Shown piece after piece: positions 15,109 through 23,591 of a stretch of DNA of 49,233 nt. The stretch is from positions 1 to 49,233 of the IMG/VR virus record IMGVR_UViG_3300020459_000013; one strand, 5' to 3'. The notes beneath the pieces are model-generated. The model saw nothing but the letters and a program-made list of their open reading frames with translations, did no database searches and was not told where the DNA came from. A program made the position numbers and the translations under genes. Position 1 is the first letter of the stretch; each line of letters begins with the position of its first letter. The DNA comes from a virus.

Positions 15109-18100
15109 TTATTTATCTTTGATGTCATCAACCTTATTAGAAAGATCTTTGACTGCCTCTATTAACAGAGGTATAAGTTTATTATAGTGGACACCTTTAG
15201 TGCCATCAGGTTTGGTAGATACTGCTTCGGGAAGAACCTTCTCAATATCTTGTGCGATCACACCAATGTCATGTCCAGAATAGTTTTTGTTACCTTCCTT
15301 CCAATCGTATTCAGTACCACGAATCTGCATAACCTTAGCTAATGGATTCTCTAATGTAGATACATTTTCTTTTAATGATATATCAGAGGATTGACCATAG
15401 AATGCGACAATATCATCACACACATGTAAAGGTCCTCCACAGAATGTAGCACCTGCACCTGCAAAGTACACATCACCACTAAATGTTGTGAATCCAGTAT
15501 TCTGAACTATTTGGTTGTAAGTTACAGGTGCATCATACTGTGTATCGGTTGCGATTGCAACTCTGAAACCAGGTGCTGCATTTAAAATCAAGTTACCTTG
15601 AAGTGTTTTAGTTGTAATCTCATTCTTATTAGTACCAACACCAACAAGTACATTGTTGATAGAAGCACCGTTAGGGAATGAACCAGTAAAGTCTATATCA
15701 CCTGCTAGTTCGATAGTTCCACTAGATACCACCTTACCAGTCATGGAGACATCATTTGTCATAGTAACAGGACCATCAAGTTGTGATAGTATGTTTTGAC
15801 CTGCACCACCCTCAACATTAAGTCTCTGTTTGACAGTAACTTCATCAAATACAACAGAGTTTGCAGAAGGATCTTCTCCTGTAATACTTGGAATAGGAAT
15901 ATCAAATGATTTTTCCTGTCCAGTTGCAGAGTTAATCTTCTTGTTACCAATAAAGAAGTCTCCTCTATTATTCAGTCCAGTATAAACATTAGTACCACCA
16001 CCTCTGTTTTGTGACTGTGCTAAGTATTCTTCAGTCTCAGTAAGAGTCCTGTTCTGAACTTGTGGTAGACCAGTTGAGTAGTTACCAGGACCATAACCAA
16101 GATATTCAAATGTGTGACCTGATGCTCTAAGTATCGAAGGTCTTCTACTCTCCACTGCTAGAGTTTTTATCTTCCGCATTGGAGTGTTAATCGCATGAGT
16201 TTTAGGAACTGTTCCTAATTGTCCTCTAAGAACAGTAAGTGAATCATTTCCTGATCCAGTTAGTCCTGTAGCAGAAACTCTTACAATCTCTTCATTAAGT
16301 TCAAGGTAATCTCCTAACTCAAATCTATTTGCAGTACCAATACCACTGGCATGTTGTACTGGAATTATTGTTGCTGTATTTGTTATGTCAGTTTTTAATC
16401 CTACACTATCTCCACCATATAGATTGAAATATCTAGCACCTATTGCTTCTTTAACATCAACTGTTTGATTGTTGTCTGAGAAAGCATGTGGTAGTATTCT
16501 ATATCCTGATACAAATACTGGATCTGTAACTGTGGTTGAGGTAAACTCATTAGGTGATGCGATAGTATTACTATAGAAATCTCCTACCTTATTATTATTG
16601 TTATCTACAACTGTAAACTGTCCACCTCTCCTGATATTATGAGGTGTGGATGTAGTAAATGTTGTCAATCCTGTAGTAACATCAAAGTGAGTAGACGCTA
16701 TAGCAACAGAAGGACCTGATTTAAAGATATATTGTCCAGATGCAGAATTATGAGGAATTATTGTAGGATCTCCTACTGTAGCAGCGATAGCAATACTACT
16801 TGGAGTTGGGAATGATAGTATTCTGTAATATCCATCATCTGTTTTACCAACACCAGTTACTTGTATTGTATCATTGACATTATTGATAATACCTGCAGTT
16901 GGAACTCCTATAGATGCACCTGTAAAGTTCTCAGGGTACAATGTCTCTCCACCTATAAAACCAGAGCCAGGTGACTGAAGTTTGAAGTATGTTATAGAAG
17001 TAGAACCAACACCAACTTTTATATGTGCTGTTGCACCATTCCAATTTTGTGATCCATCTAATAATCTTACATTATATTTGTCTGTAACAGCAAATCCTGT
17101 GCCACTACTGAATGGTGATAGATTTTCATATTCTTTCACCCCGTTAAAATCATGCTGATTGTCTAGTTGAACTGTTACAACACCTGCTGATACGGGAGTA
17201 ACACTAGAGACAGCAAGACCAACACCAAAGTTTTGTGAGAATTTATCTATTGCTTCTCTGGTTGATGAGTTAAGTATATTATTAGAATCTACTTTACCAA
17301 GAGGAGCTCTCCTAGCAAATGATTTCATAGCAGGTGGATTCTTTCTTACATTATCTCTATCTAACTGTGGATAGAAGTCACTAACCTGTTGACTGTACTG
17401 TTGATCTGTAAATTCTGTTGGTGGTGTGTAATCAGATGCTAAGATTTCTAATAGATATACACCATCAGTTTCATCCTTAGCATATGGTTTCAGTACAGTA
17501 GATCTATAAACATCAAAGTTACCTTTGTTATCTTTGACAGTAAATCTAGGTAGACTTAGACCTCTGCTTGCAGTATTGTCTATGAAATTACCTGTATTTT
17601 TTGTATCTCCATCTACATCAGTATTACTATACTGGAATTCCATATTATTAGGAACTGCAGTTACAGTATAGAATCCATTATATCCTTTTTTATCTGCACC
17701 TGTAGGGTTGTTACTATCAAGAACATTCTCAGTATATACAAGTTGTCCTACTTTTACACCATGTGGTAGTTCTGCTCTAACTGTGACAGTATTGCCCACT
17801 TCACTTGTTGTTGCAATAAACCCGTAGTTTCTCTTAAAATTATTATCCGAAGAAGTAATTGAAGTTGCAGTAGCATCAGATGTTTTTGCGAATCCAGTTG
17901 TGCTTGAAGGTTGCAATACAAATCCATCTACGGGATCTCTTGAGTTCTCTGCTTCTTTTGGAATTACATAGCGAACTTTATATAATTTGTTATCAATACC
18001 TCTACGATCCTCATATCTCTTGAAGTATGATGCATCAGTCTCCTCATTATTCTTGACATAATCATTAGTATTAAGTTGACCGTAAAGATTAGAATTAGTG

Positions 18101-20370
18101 TCAGTTAAAACATACCAGTTTTTCTGTGTATCATCAAATTGTACTGGATGTCCTATATCATTAGGTTTCTTATCACTTACTCTACTCTCTACTCTTAAAT
18201 CACTACCACCATAGATTGATATAGGAATATTATTTACAGCATTTGATAATGTGCTTGCTAATTTCAGTGCAGTTGATGTGGGTTTAATAGCATAGTAAAC
18301 TCTATTTGGTTCTAATCCTTCTGGTAAATCACCTGCATCACTGATAACACGAACAGTTTCACCATCTATAATACCAATATCCTGTATTGCTAGTTCAAAA
18401 TTAGTATTAGGTACACCTGCAGTACTAAATTTAGTTCCTTGATGTGAGTTGATACCGATACTAGAAGTTTGAACACCAGTTGTTACATTCTCTGGCATAT
18501 AAACTGGAGATCCAAATTCAGTACCACCTATGGATACATATAATTCTTCATTTAAGTTTGCACCTAATCTGTAACCCTGTGTTAATGGAAGTGGTGGTAC
18601 ATCCTCTCTATCAAATCCAGAGAGATATAAGTGTGATGATATACCTGCTTGTTTTGTCTTATTTACATCTAACTGGAAATATGATATTTTATCTCTGTCT
18701 TCTTCATAAGTAGGAACCCACTCAGGAGAAACAATATGTGTGATATATCCTTGGTCATCTCTTGGGAAAGCATCAGGTCTAAATCCACCTGCAATCAAGG
18801 CATGTTGTCCAAAGTTGGAGTTAGAGTTAGTAATTGATGCATCAGCACCACCTGACCCTTTAATATGACCATTATAACCAATAGCAAATACTGATACAAT
18901 CTGCATGACCGCATCATTATCCATTTCTACATGGGTTTGTTCCCATCCTTTACGATATATTGCACCACTATCTAAATGATAGACTGTATTAGGGTCAGTA
19001 GAACTAGATTCTGCTGCTAGTGTAGCACCTGTAGTTTTTTGATATGCTATTCCTTCGTATTGACGACTTTCTTTATTATATTTTACAAATGCTCTATCAT
19101 CTTTCTGTAGTGATATACCAGTGAACTGTGCTACAACCATTGATCTGAAACCAGTTGACTTAGCACCGTCTGCTTTCATACCGTTCATACCATATACAGA
19201 ACGGAGTGAAGTATTAAAGATATATGGTGATGCTCCTTTTACAGTATCTGCTTCAATAGTTGCTCTTGCTGCACTAATATTTGTAGGTGTAGCAGGTAAG
19301 TTAGCAGGGACATCAGGTATTAAGTATGTAAACTGAGTAGCTGATGGTACACTCTGAACAGATGTTGATATATTATAAGGTGTAACATTAACACCGCTAA
19401 TCTTGATTGGTGTGCCTGTGGTTAATCCATGAGGTGACTGAGTTGTGACAGTTACCTGAGTTGTAGCTGTTGTACCATCACCTGCTATGATAGATGTTAT
19501 GATAATAGGATCATTACCTAATGCACCAACTATTTCATACTCTGGTCTTACTTTATCAAAGTCACCTAAGAAATTAGGATACTCATAATCTACTGCACGA
19601 CCTGTTGGTTCTTGATATGCATAACTTAGTTTGTAATAGTACATACTAAGATCTGTTACATACCCTTCTACATCATTCACACCATCAGCATACTCAAAAC
19701 AAGTTAGTTTGTGATGAGAGAATGTTGGTTTTGATTGATTTGCTTCATTAAACTGTTGATGGTCTGTATATACTAAACCATTCTCATTTCCATCAAAGAA
19801 TGAGAATTGCCAGAAGTAACAACTACCTGTGATCCTCATTATTGCGGATGGAGGTACTGCATCATCTGTAGGGTTTGGAACATATAACGGTCTTATTTTT
19901 GTCTTCCTTAAATCCATACCAACTATGGAAGTACCTCTTGGTACAATTACACCACCATAGACTGAGTTAAATTTGTATAATACATTATTCTCAACTGATA
20001 AATCAAACTCACTTGTAAGACTTAATCCAAATGTTAGTGATGCGAGTGCTTCTCCACCTGTAGGTGATACTGATAATGCTCTAGTTCCATCAGTAGGGTC
20101 TGGTTTTATTGCAAATCCTGGTCTGTTATCAATCTGATGTTCACCTGGATAGATCAATATAGTTGTCTTATCTGTGTCATCATTATCAATACCTGGTTGA
20201 TATGAAAATCTTGCAGACTCTATAAGAGCTCTTTGTATTGTCTTGAATGGTTTTGTTAAAGAGTTACCCTGATTAGTAATACTGTCTGTAGAGTCCAAAT
20301 CATTTGGATTTACATAAAGGATTCTACCTTCGGTATTCTTTATAAAATTTTCTAACTTATTTAATGGCAT
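15109..20370 (-). CDS. Giant tail fibre with C-terminal S74 autoprocessing chaperone, 1753 aa
   Basis: The largest gene here. The N-terminal part (LYVNPNDLDSTDSI, then PFKTIQRALIESARF and ILIYPGEHQ) resembles the pectate-lyase-like beta-helix start of cyanophage fibre proteins. The middle is repetitive beta-rich sequence. The last 93 residues are an intramolecular chaperone domain of the peptidase S74 type: SSDISLKENV begins at residue 1661, giving the Ser (SSD) and Lys (LKENV) of the self-cleaving dyad, and a helical tail (LIEAVKDLSNKVDDIKDK) follows. Such domains trimerise the fibre and then cut themselves off. It is probably a long tail fibre subunit that contacts the host. A CTAAATA motif lies 32 nt upstream. 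Confidence 0.88.
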   Translation of the reverse strand: MPLNKLENFIKNTEGRILYVNPNDLDSTDSITNQGNSLTKPFKTIQRALIESARFSYQPGIDNDDTDKTTILIYPGEHQIDNRPGFAIKPDPTDGTRALSVSPTGGEALASLTFGLSLTSEFDLSVENNVLYKFNSVYGGVIVPRGTSIVGMDLRKTKIRPLYVPNPTDDAVPPSAIMRITGSCYFWQFSFFDGNENGLVYTDHQQFNEANQSKPTFSHHKLTCFEYADGVNDVEGYVTDLSMYYYKLSYAYQEPTGRAVDYEYPNFLGDFDKVRPEYEIVGALGNDPIIITSIIAGDGTTATTQVTVTTQSPHGLTTGTPIKISGVNVTPYNISTSVQSVPSATQFTYLIPDVPANLPATPTNISAARATIEADTVKGASPYIFNTSLRSVYGMNGMKADGAKSTGFRSMVVAQFTGISLQKDDRAFVKYNKESRQYEGIAYQKTTGATLAAESSSTDPNTVYHLDSGAIYRKGWEQTHVEMDNDAVMQIVSVFAIGYNGHIKGSGGADASITNSNSNFGQHALIAGGFRPDAFPRDDQGYITHIVSPEWVPTYEEDRDKISYFQLDVNKTKQAGISSHLYLSGFDREDVPPLPLTQGYRLGANLNEELYVSIGGTEFGSPVYMPENVTTGVQTSSIGINSHQGTKFSTAGVPNTNFELAIQDIGIIDGETVRVISDAGDLPEGLEPNRVYYAIKPTSTALKLASTLSNAVNNIPISIYGGSDLRVESRVSDKKPNDIGHPVQFDDTQKNWYVLTDTNSNLYGQLNTNDYVKNNEETDASYFKRYEDRRGIDNKLYKVRYVIPKEAENSRDPVDGFVLQPSSTTGFAKTSDATATSITSSDNNFKRNYGFIATTSEVGNTVTVRAELPHGVKVGQLVYTENVLDSNNPTGADKKGYNGFYTVTAVPNNMEFQYSNTDVDGDTKNTGNFIDNTASRGLSLPRFTVKDNKGNFDVYRSTVLKPYAKDETDGVYLLEILASDYTPPTEFTDQQYSQQVSDFYPQLDRDNVRKNPPAMKSFARRAPLGKVDSNNILNSSTREAIDKFSQNFGVGLAVSSVTPVSAGVVTVQLDNQHDFNGVKEYENLSPFSSGTGFAVTDKYNVRLLDGSQNWNGATAHIKVGVGSTSITYFKLQSPGSGFIGGETLYPENFTGASIGVPTAGIINNVNDTIQVTGVGKTDDGYYRILSFPTPSSIAIAATVGDPTIIPHNSASGQYIFKSGPSVAIASTHFDVTTGLTTFTTSTPHNIRRGGQFTVVDNNNNKVGDFYSNTIASPNEFTSTTVTDPVFVSGYRILPHAFSDNNQTVDVKEAIGARYFNLYGGDSVGLKTDITNTATIIPVQHASGIGTANRFELGDYLELNEEIVRVSATGLTGSGNDSLTVLRGQLGTVPKTHAINTPMRKIKTLAVESRRPSILRASGHTFEYLGYGPGNYSTGLPQVQNRTLTETEEYLAQSQNRGGGTNVYTGLNNRGDFFIGNKKINSATGQEKSFDIPIPSITGEDPSANSVVFDEVTVKQRLNVEGGAGQNILSQLDGPVTMTNDVSMTGKVVSSGTIELAGDIDFTGSFPNGASINNVLVGVGTNKNEITTKTLQGNLILNAAPGFRVAIATDTQYDAPVTYNQIVQNTGFTTFSGDVYFAGAGATFCGGPLHVCDDIVAFYGQSSDISLKENVSTLENPLAKVMQIRGTEYDWKEGNKNYSGHDIGVIAQDIEKVLPEAVSTKPDGTKGVHYNKLIPLLIEAVKDLSNKVDDIKDK
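15110..15117 (-). promoter_or_regulatory. Late-promoter-like GATAAATA
   Basis: The minus strand reads AAAGATAAATAACTC, containing ATAAATA as in T4 late promoters (TATAAATA). It overlaps the last codons of the 1753-aa gene and lies about 30 nt before the ATG of the 853-aa fibre gene, a sensible distance for a short leader. Confidence 0.45.
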
Positions 20371-20401
20371 CTCACTATCAGTAGATACAGGTTGCTTCAG
20401 T

Positions 20402-20421
20402 TATTTAGCCTAGTCTAAATA
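20402..20421. promoter_or_regulatory. Divergent pair of CTAAATA late promoters
   Basis: The 70-nt gap between divergent genes holds CTAAATA on the minus strand (20408-20402) facing the giant fibre gene, and CTAAATA on the plus strand (20415-20421) facing the small-membrane-protein operon that begins at 20441. Each lies 20-32 nt from its start codon. CTAAATA/NATAAATA recurs before other structural genes here and resembles the T4 late consensus. Confidence 0.6.
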
Positions 20422-20440
20422 CTTCTATAACAATAATATT

Positions 20441-20671
20441 ATGGATCTTCAAAAGATAGCAACTTATAGTTCAGCAGCAGCAGTCGTTGGCACAGGTGCA
20501 TTCGTTGGCGGTGGTCAAGTTATTGACAACTACAATGATGGTCCTGCAAAGAGACAAGAAGCACAAATTGAACAAATAAGAACAGTTATCGCAGAAGAAG
20601 TCTTTAAGCAATTAAAGGATGCATGGCCTGAGACATCAGGACCAGTAAAAGGAACTCCACTAAAACAATGA
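20441..20671 (+). CDS. Small membrane-anchored protein, 76 aa
   Basis: A 76-aa protein with an N-terminal hydrophobic, glycine/alanine-rich segment (YSSAAAVVGTGAFVGGG, about residues 9-25), then a charged helix (KRQEAQIEQIRTVIAEEVFKQL) and a proline-rich end. It is likely inserted once in the membrane with a helical cytoplasmic or periplasmic part. First gene of a plus-strand operon joined by ATGA overlaps. No family recognised; a holin, anti-holin or tail-associated membrane protein are possibilities only. Confidence 0.65.
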   Translation: MDLQKIATYSSAAAVVGTGAFVGGGQVIDNYNDGPAKRQEAQIEQIRTVIAEEVFKQLKDAWPETSGPVKGTPLKQ

Positions 20672-20901
20672 AAGCATTTATCGGAACACAAATCAGCAGA
20701 TTTTTCAACTCAGGAAAATGGGCATTGAAACTGATCTTTCTTGTTGTAATGGTTGAGTTAGGTATTGTTGTAGGTGCTATTGCTACTCAAGAACTTGATG
20801 AAAACGATAGTAACAACATCAAACATATATTATCTTTAGTTGCTACAAAGTCATTTGCCCTATATGCAGCAGAGAAAGGTATAAAAGAGAAAGAACAATG
20901 A
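20668..20901 (+). CDS. Small membrane protein, 77 aa
   Basis: A 77-aa protein with one clear transmembrane segment at about residues 19-40 (ALKLIFLVVMVELGIVVGAIA), preceded by an amphipathic basic N-terminus and followed by an acidic linker and a helical tail. It overlaps both neighbours by 4 nt. Size and topology fit a holin-like protein, but nothing specific identifies it. It is expressed with the other small genes from the CTAAATA promoter at 20415. Confidence 0.65.
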   Translation: MKAFIGTQISRFFNSGKWALKLIFLVVMVELGIVVGAIATQELDENDSNNIKHILSLVATKSFALYAAEKGIKEKEQ

Positions 20902-21083
20902 AACTTTACTCCCTCCAATACTTAATAAGAAAATACTTTCGTCTTCCTCGAAAGAAATTGTGGATTGCTGCTTTAAAACTGAACCGTGCTCCAGTTTTAT
21001 GGTATAATGAGGAAGTAGAGCAGAGAAGAAATAAAGAAAAATTAAGAAAACAACGAATCTCAAAACTTTATCCAAAACAATGA
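20898..21083 (+). CDS. Basic 61-aa protein
   Basis: A very basic 61-aa protein (MKLYSLQYLIRKYFRLPRKK) with many Arg and Lys and a C-terminal charged helix (EEVEQRRNKEKLRKQRISKL). An amphipathic segment near the N-terminus (LWIAALKLNRAPVLWY) might associate with membrane. ATGA overlaps with both neighbours support its reality. Family and function unknown. Confidence 0.6.
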   Translation: MKLYSLQYLIRKYFRLPRKKLWIAALKLNRAPVLWYNEEVEQRRNKEKLRKQRISKLYPKQ

Positions 21084-21394
21084 AATACACATCAGCATTA
21101 ATTCTAGGCATTATATTTGCCTTCATGGTATATCTCCCGAACATGGCATATGCCGAAACAACTAATAATGGTGAAACATTATGGGTTCAAGTTCCTCAGT
21201 GGTCAGATGACTGGGAAAAATGTGCAGTAGATGTACCAGATGCTGCATGTCATTGGTATGTTGCTAATGCAGACAATACATTTGGTGAAGGATTTAATTG
21301 GGAAGATGCACCTTGGTATAGTGTAGAGGGATTAAAAGATGTCGCACCTATACAAAAGAAGACTGTAGTAGAAAAGTTGCAGGAGATAGGATGA
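21080..21394 (+). CDS. Exported small protein with signal peptide, 104 aa
   Basis: A 104-aa protein with a clear signal peptide: MKYTSALILGIIFAFMVYL, then PNMAYA before the likely cleavage at AYA|E (about residue 25). The mature part has two cysteines close together (C-AVDVPDAA-C) and is rich in Trp and acidic residues. It would act in the periplasm or outside the cell. Family not recognised. It is the fourth gene of the overlapping plus-strand operon. Confidence 0.7.
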   Translation: MKYTSALILGIIFAFMVYLPNMAYAETTNNGETLWVQVPQWSDDWEKCAVDVPDAACHWYVANADNTFGEGFNWEDAPWYSVEGLKDVAPIQKKTVVEKLQEIG

Positions 21395-21525
21395 ATTATT
21401 CTGAAGTAATGCAAGTGTATAAACAACCAATATCAATGAAATACATACCTTTAAAGCATGTACCTAATATTTTTAGAGGTGCTTTGACTGTAGCAGTATT
21501 ATGTCAATTCCTTATATTAAGTTAA
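21391..21525 (+). CDS. Small hypothetical protein, 44 aa
   Basis: A 44-aa reading frame (MNYSEVMQVYKQPIS to VLCQFLILS) with a hydrophobic C-terminal stretch (GALTVAVLCQFLILS) that could insert into membrane. It starts in an ATGA overlap with the signal-peptide gene, continuing the coupling pattern, and ends 25 nt inside the next gene. Real but weakly supported. Confidence 0.5.
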   Translation: MNYSEVMQVYKQPISMKYIPLKHVPNIFRGALTVAVLCQFLILS

Positions 21526-22310
21526 ATGGTGTTAATGTACCTTTTAATCAGGTACAACCAATCGGTATAACAGATACTCGCATATGGTTATTCACTCCAC
21601 CATCAACAATACCAAATCATATTCCAGTAACTACTCAGATTGGAGTTCCAATCGTGGATATGCCTGGTTGCGTGAAGATAAGTCGAGAGAATTCCAGTCG
21701 GAAGGAAGGCAATAACAGCAAGGCACTAGTAAATGACGACCCCAAAGGTAATATTGTATTATGTGATGGCGGTCTTCCTTACTACGAACCGACTGACTAT
21801 GAATCAGAGGATTTAACATGGGAAACAGTTGTAACAGAAAATGATGAACCACCTCCAGTAGATACAGGTGATCCTCCTCCACCTCCAGAATCGGATACAT
21901 CACCACCTGATACACCGAAAGAAGATAAAGAAATAGAATGTCCACCAATTAATGCTCAGAGAGTAGGTGATAGATCCCAAAAGGGTGATGAACAAATAGC
22001 AGGATACAAATTAACACCTGATGGATTAATCTGTGAGACAATTTGGGAACCAGTTCCTGCAGTTGAGCAATTTTTACCCTCAGCAGGAATGGTAACTACT
22101 ACTGTCGCTGTTGCTACTGTGGCAACTGCGTCTGCCCTATTTGCAAAACCTTTAGCAGATCTGCTCCTCCGAGTTGTGAAGCCTGCTGTGAAGAAGGGGA
22201 TTGATTCTGTGAAGAAGAAGATGGGAAAGACTGATAAGAAGTTGTCTCGTTCTCAGATTTTATCAAATAAGTATCGGGATTCAAGGGGTCTTCCTCCTTT
22301 GAAGAAGTAG
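21501..22310 (+). CDS. Cyanophage structural-type protein with proline-rich linker and C-terminal TM, 269 aa
   Basis: A 269-aa protein. The N-terminal half is beta-rich (IPYIKLNGVNVPFNQ, PIVDMPGCVKISREN) with four cysteines over the protein, followed by an acidic polyproline linker (EPPPVDTGDPPPPPES, residues about 115-130). A hydrophobic segment (MVTTTVAVATVATASALFA) comes at about 196-214, then a very basic tail (KKGIDSVKKKMGKTDKK). The MPGC and YYEP patterns are familiar to me from uncharacterised cyanophage virion proteins. The last 197 nt overlap the 3' end of the minus-strand gene at 22114. It may be anchored in a membrane or in the virion. Confidence 0.7.
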   Translation: MSIPYIKLNGVNVPFNQVQPIGITDTRIWLFTPPSTIPNHIPVTTQIGVPIVDMPGCVKISRENSSRKEGNNSKALVNDDPKGNIVLCDGGLPYYEPTDYESEDLTWETVVTENDEPPPVDTGDPPPPPESDTSPPDTPKEDKEIECPPINAQRVGDRSQKGDEQIAGYKLTPDGLICETIWEPVPAVEQFLPSAGMVTTTVAVATVATASALFAKPLADLLLRVVKPAVKKGIDSVKKKMGKTDKKLSRSQILSNKYRDSRGLPPLKK

Positions 22311-23091
22311 GATTATTCCATTTTGGTTGTGGGAAGTCATGTTGATGCTGTACAACTTGACCGCCTGGTGCTGTAACTACTACATCTGAACAAATAGCAG
22401 CATATTGAGACTGAGGGTGGAAAAATATACCAGATTTTTTTAGCTCACCACAGTTTTTTAACCTAGCTAATTCAAAATCGAGTCTCTTATTGGCAACTAA
22501 TTGATTTTGCATGTTATTCTGTGCTACTGCTGCCTGTTCACACAAATCTCTTAGTTTTTTATTTAATGGTATGGATAGTGTAGCAGATAAACCTAAGTTG
22601 AGACTTTGATTTGCTCTCATGTCTGTACGAATAGGTTTGAACCATATAGGGTCTAATGATTGATTTGTTACTGCATCTGGAACTCCATCACCTGCAGGAA
22701 CTGATTCTGTTATCTCCATGTCATCACCATCAGCAAACCATCTACTACCATCTGATTTAAGAGTTGTATTGTACCAAGTTTCCCAAGGATAGTTCTTAAC
22801 TGTCCTAGTTTGATCTACCATTCTACCTGTTATATCTGTAGTATTATATTGTGGTTCGTTATAAAAATCTTCCCAAGGATGCTTTCTTGAGTCTGCAAAC
22901 TGGAAGTATGGAGTTACATTTAATGTTCTACCTTGACAACTGACTCCACCACCATAAGTATTAGTTATATAAGGACCCTGTAAAACTTGTATAGCTTGAT
23001 TGGTCACCGAGCCAGAACTATTGGCGATCGGATTTGCAGTCGCAGAAACACCACCTACACCCTCTGCATAGGTTGGTGATGCAACAAACAA
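22114..23091 (-). CDS. Exported structural-type protein, start codon unresolved
   Basis: The reading frame encodes about 330 aa beginning around a signal-peptide-like segment (KYLYTIAALFVASPTYA, cleavage before EGVGG). The mature part has NSSGSVTNQAIQVLQGPY and LNLGLSATLSIPLNKKLRD, which I recognise from conserved cyanophage exported or virion proteins. There is no ATG at the expected start: the only in-frame ATG upstream, at 23412, lies inside the overlapping 162-aa gene. Options are TTG at 23091 (used here, but cutting the signal peptide), ATA at 23100 next to the upstream stop, a frameshift from the upstream gene, or a sequence error. The Ser/Gln-rich C-terminus overlaps a plus-strand gene. 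Confidence 0.65.
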   Translation of the reverse strand: MFVASPTYAEGVGGVSATANPIANSSGSVTNQAIQVLQGPYITNTYGGGVSCQGRTLNVTPYFQFADSRKHPWEDFYNEPQYNTTDITGRMVDQTRTVKNYPWETWYNTTLKSDGSRWFADGDDMEITESVPAGDGVPDAVTNQSLDPIWFKPIRTDMRANQSLNLGLSATLSIPLNKKLRDLCEQAAVAQNNMQNQLVANKRLDFELARLKNCGELKKSGIFFHPQSQYAAICSDVVVTAPGGQVVQHQHDFPQPKWNNPTSSKEEDPLNPDTYLIKSENETTSYQSFPSSSSQNQSPSSQQASQLGGADLLKVLQIGQTQLPQ

Positions 23092-23096
23092 TGCTG

Positions 23097-23585
23097 CTAT
23101 TGTGTAAAGGTACTTGTCGTATCTGTGACGCTTTGGATGGTGGTGCTGCGTTGTATTATTGTTTGGTTCGTCATACCTGGTCCTTGATAGCTTTGTGTAA
23201 ATTGGAAAGCACCATTTGGATCTGATATTGTAAAGTTGTTTGGACTGGAGAAATCTAACGAGTCGAATGAAGATGTTACGCTTCCCGTTATGATTCCATT
23301 GCCATTTGTCGCTGACACACCTGGTGTCACCGAAACCGTTGATGTTGTCACTGGTGGATTTAGGGCAGCTCCGTTGTTGTCGATGCCCGTTCCTGTCACT
23401 GAGTATTCCCATCCTGTACGATAATCAATTGAATTTATGGTTTCCTGTACCGTAGATTGAGTCTCGGTACGGCTCGTCATTGAGCCTTGTTGGAAATTAG
23501 GGACCACTGGAACAGCAGTCGCAGTCTGTGCATTCGCAAGGGCAAGTGCACCCGCAATCAGCACAAACTTCAGTTTCATGGTCAT
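23097..23585 (-). CDS. Exported virion-type protein with signal peptide, 162 aa
   Basis: A 162-aa protein with a standard signal peptide (MKLKFVLIAGALALANAQTATA; ATG at 23585 or 23579). The mature region is Ser/Thr-rich with beta-strand patterns, including VPVVPNFQQGSMTSRTET, SIDYRTGWEYSV and GPGMTNQTIIQRST, which recall conserved cyanophage virion proteins of unknown role. Its DNA has visibly more G and C than the flanking genes, hinting at recent exchange with a higher-GC relative. It ends at 23097, just where the next exported protein's signal peptide is read in another frame. Confidence 0.75.
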   Translation of the reverse strand: MTMKLKFVLIAGALALANAQTATAVPVVPNFQQGSMTSRTETQSTVQETINSIDYRTGWEYSVTGTGIDNNGAALNPPVTTSTVSVTPGVSATNGNGIITGSVTSSFDSLDFSSPNNFTISDPNGAFQFTQSYQGPGMTNQTIIQRSTTIQSVTDTTSTFTQ

Positions 23586-23591
23586 GAGTCA

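Noticed and set aside
22114-23412. 432-aa protein starting at ATG 23412
   Set aside because: Its first 100 residues lie wholly inside the 162-aa signal-peptide gene, are low-complexity and out-of-frame in character, and precede an internal signal peptide.
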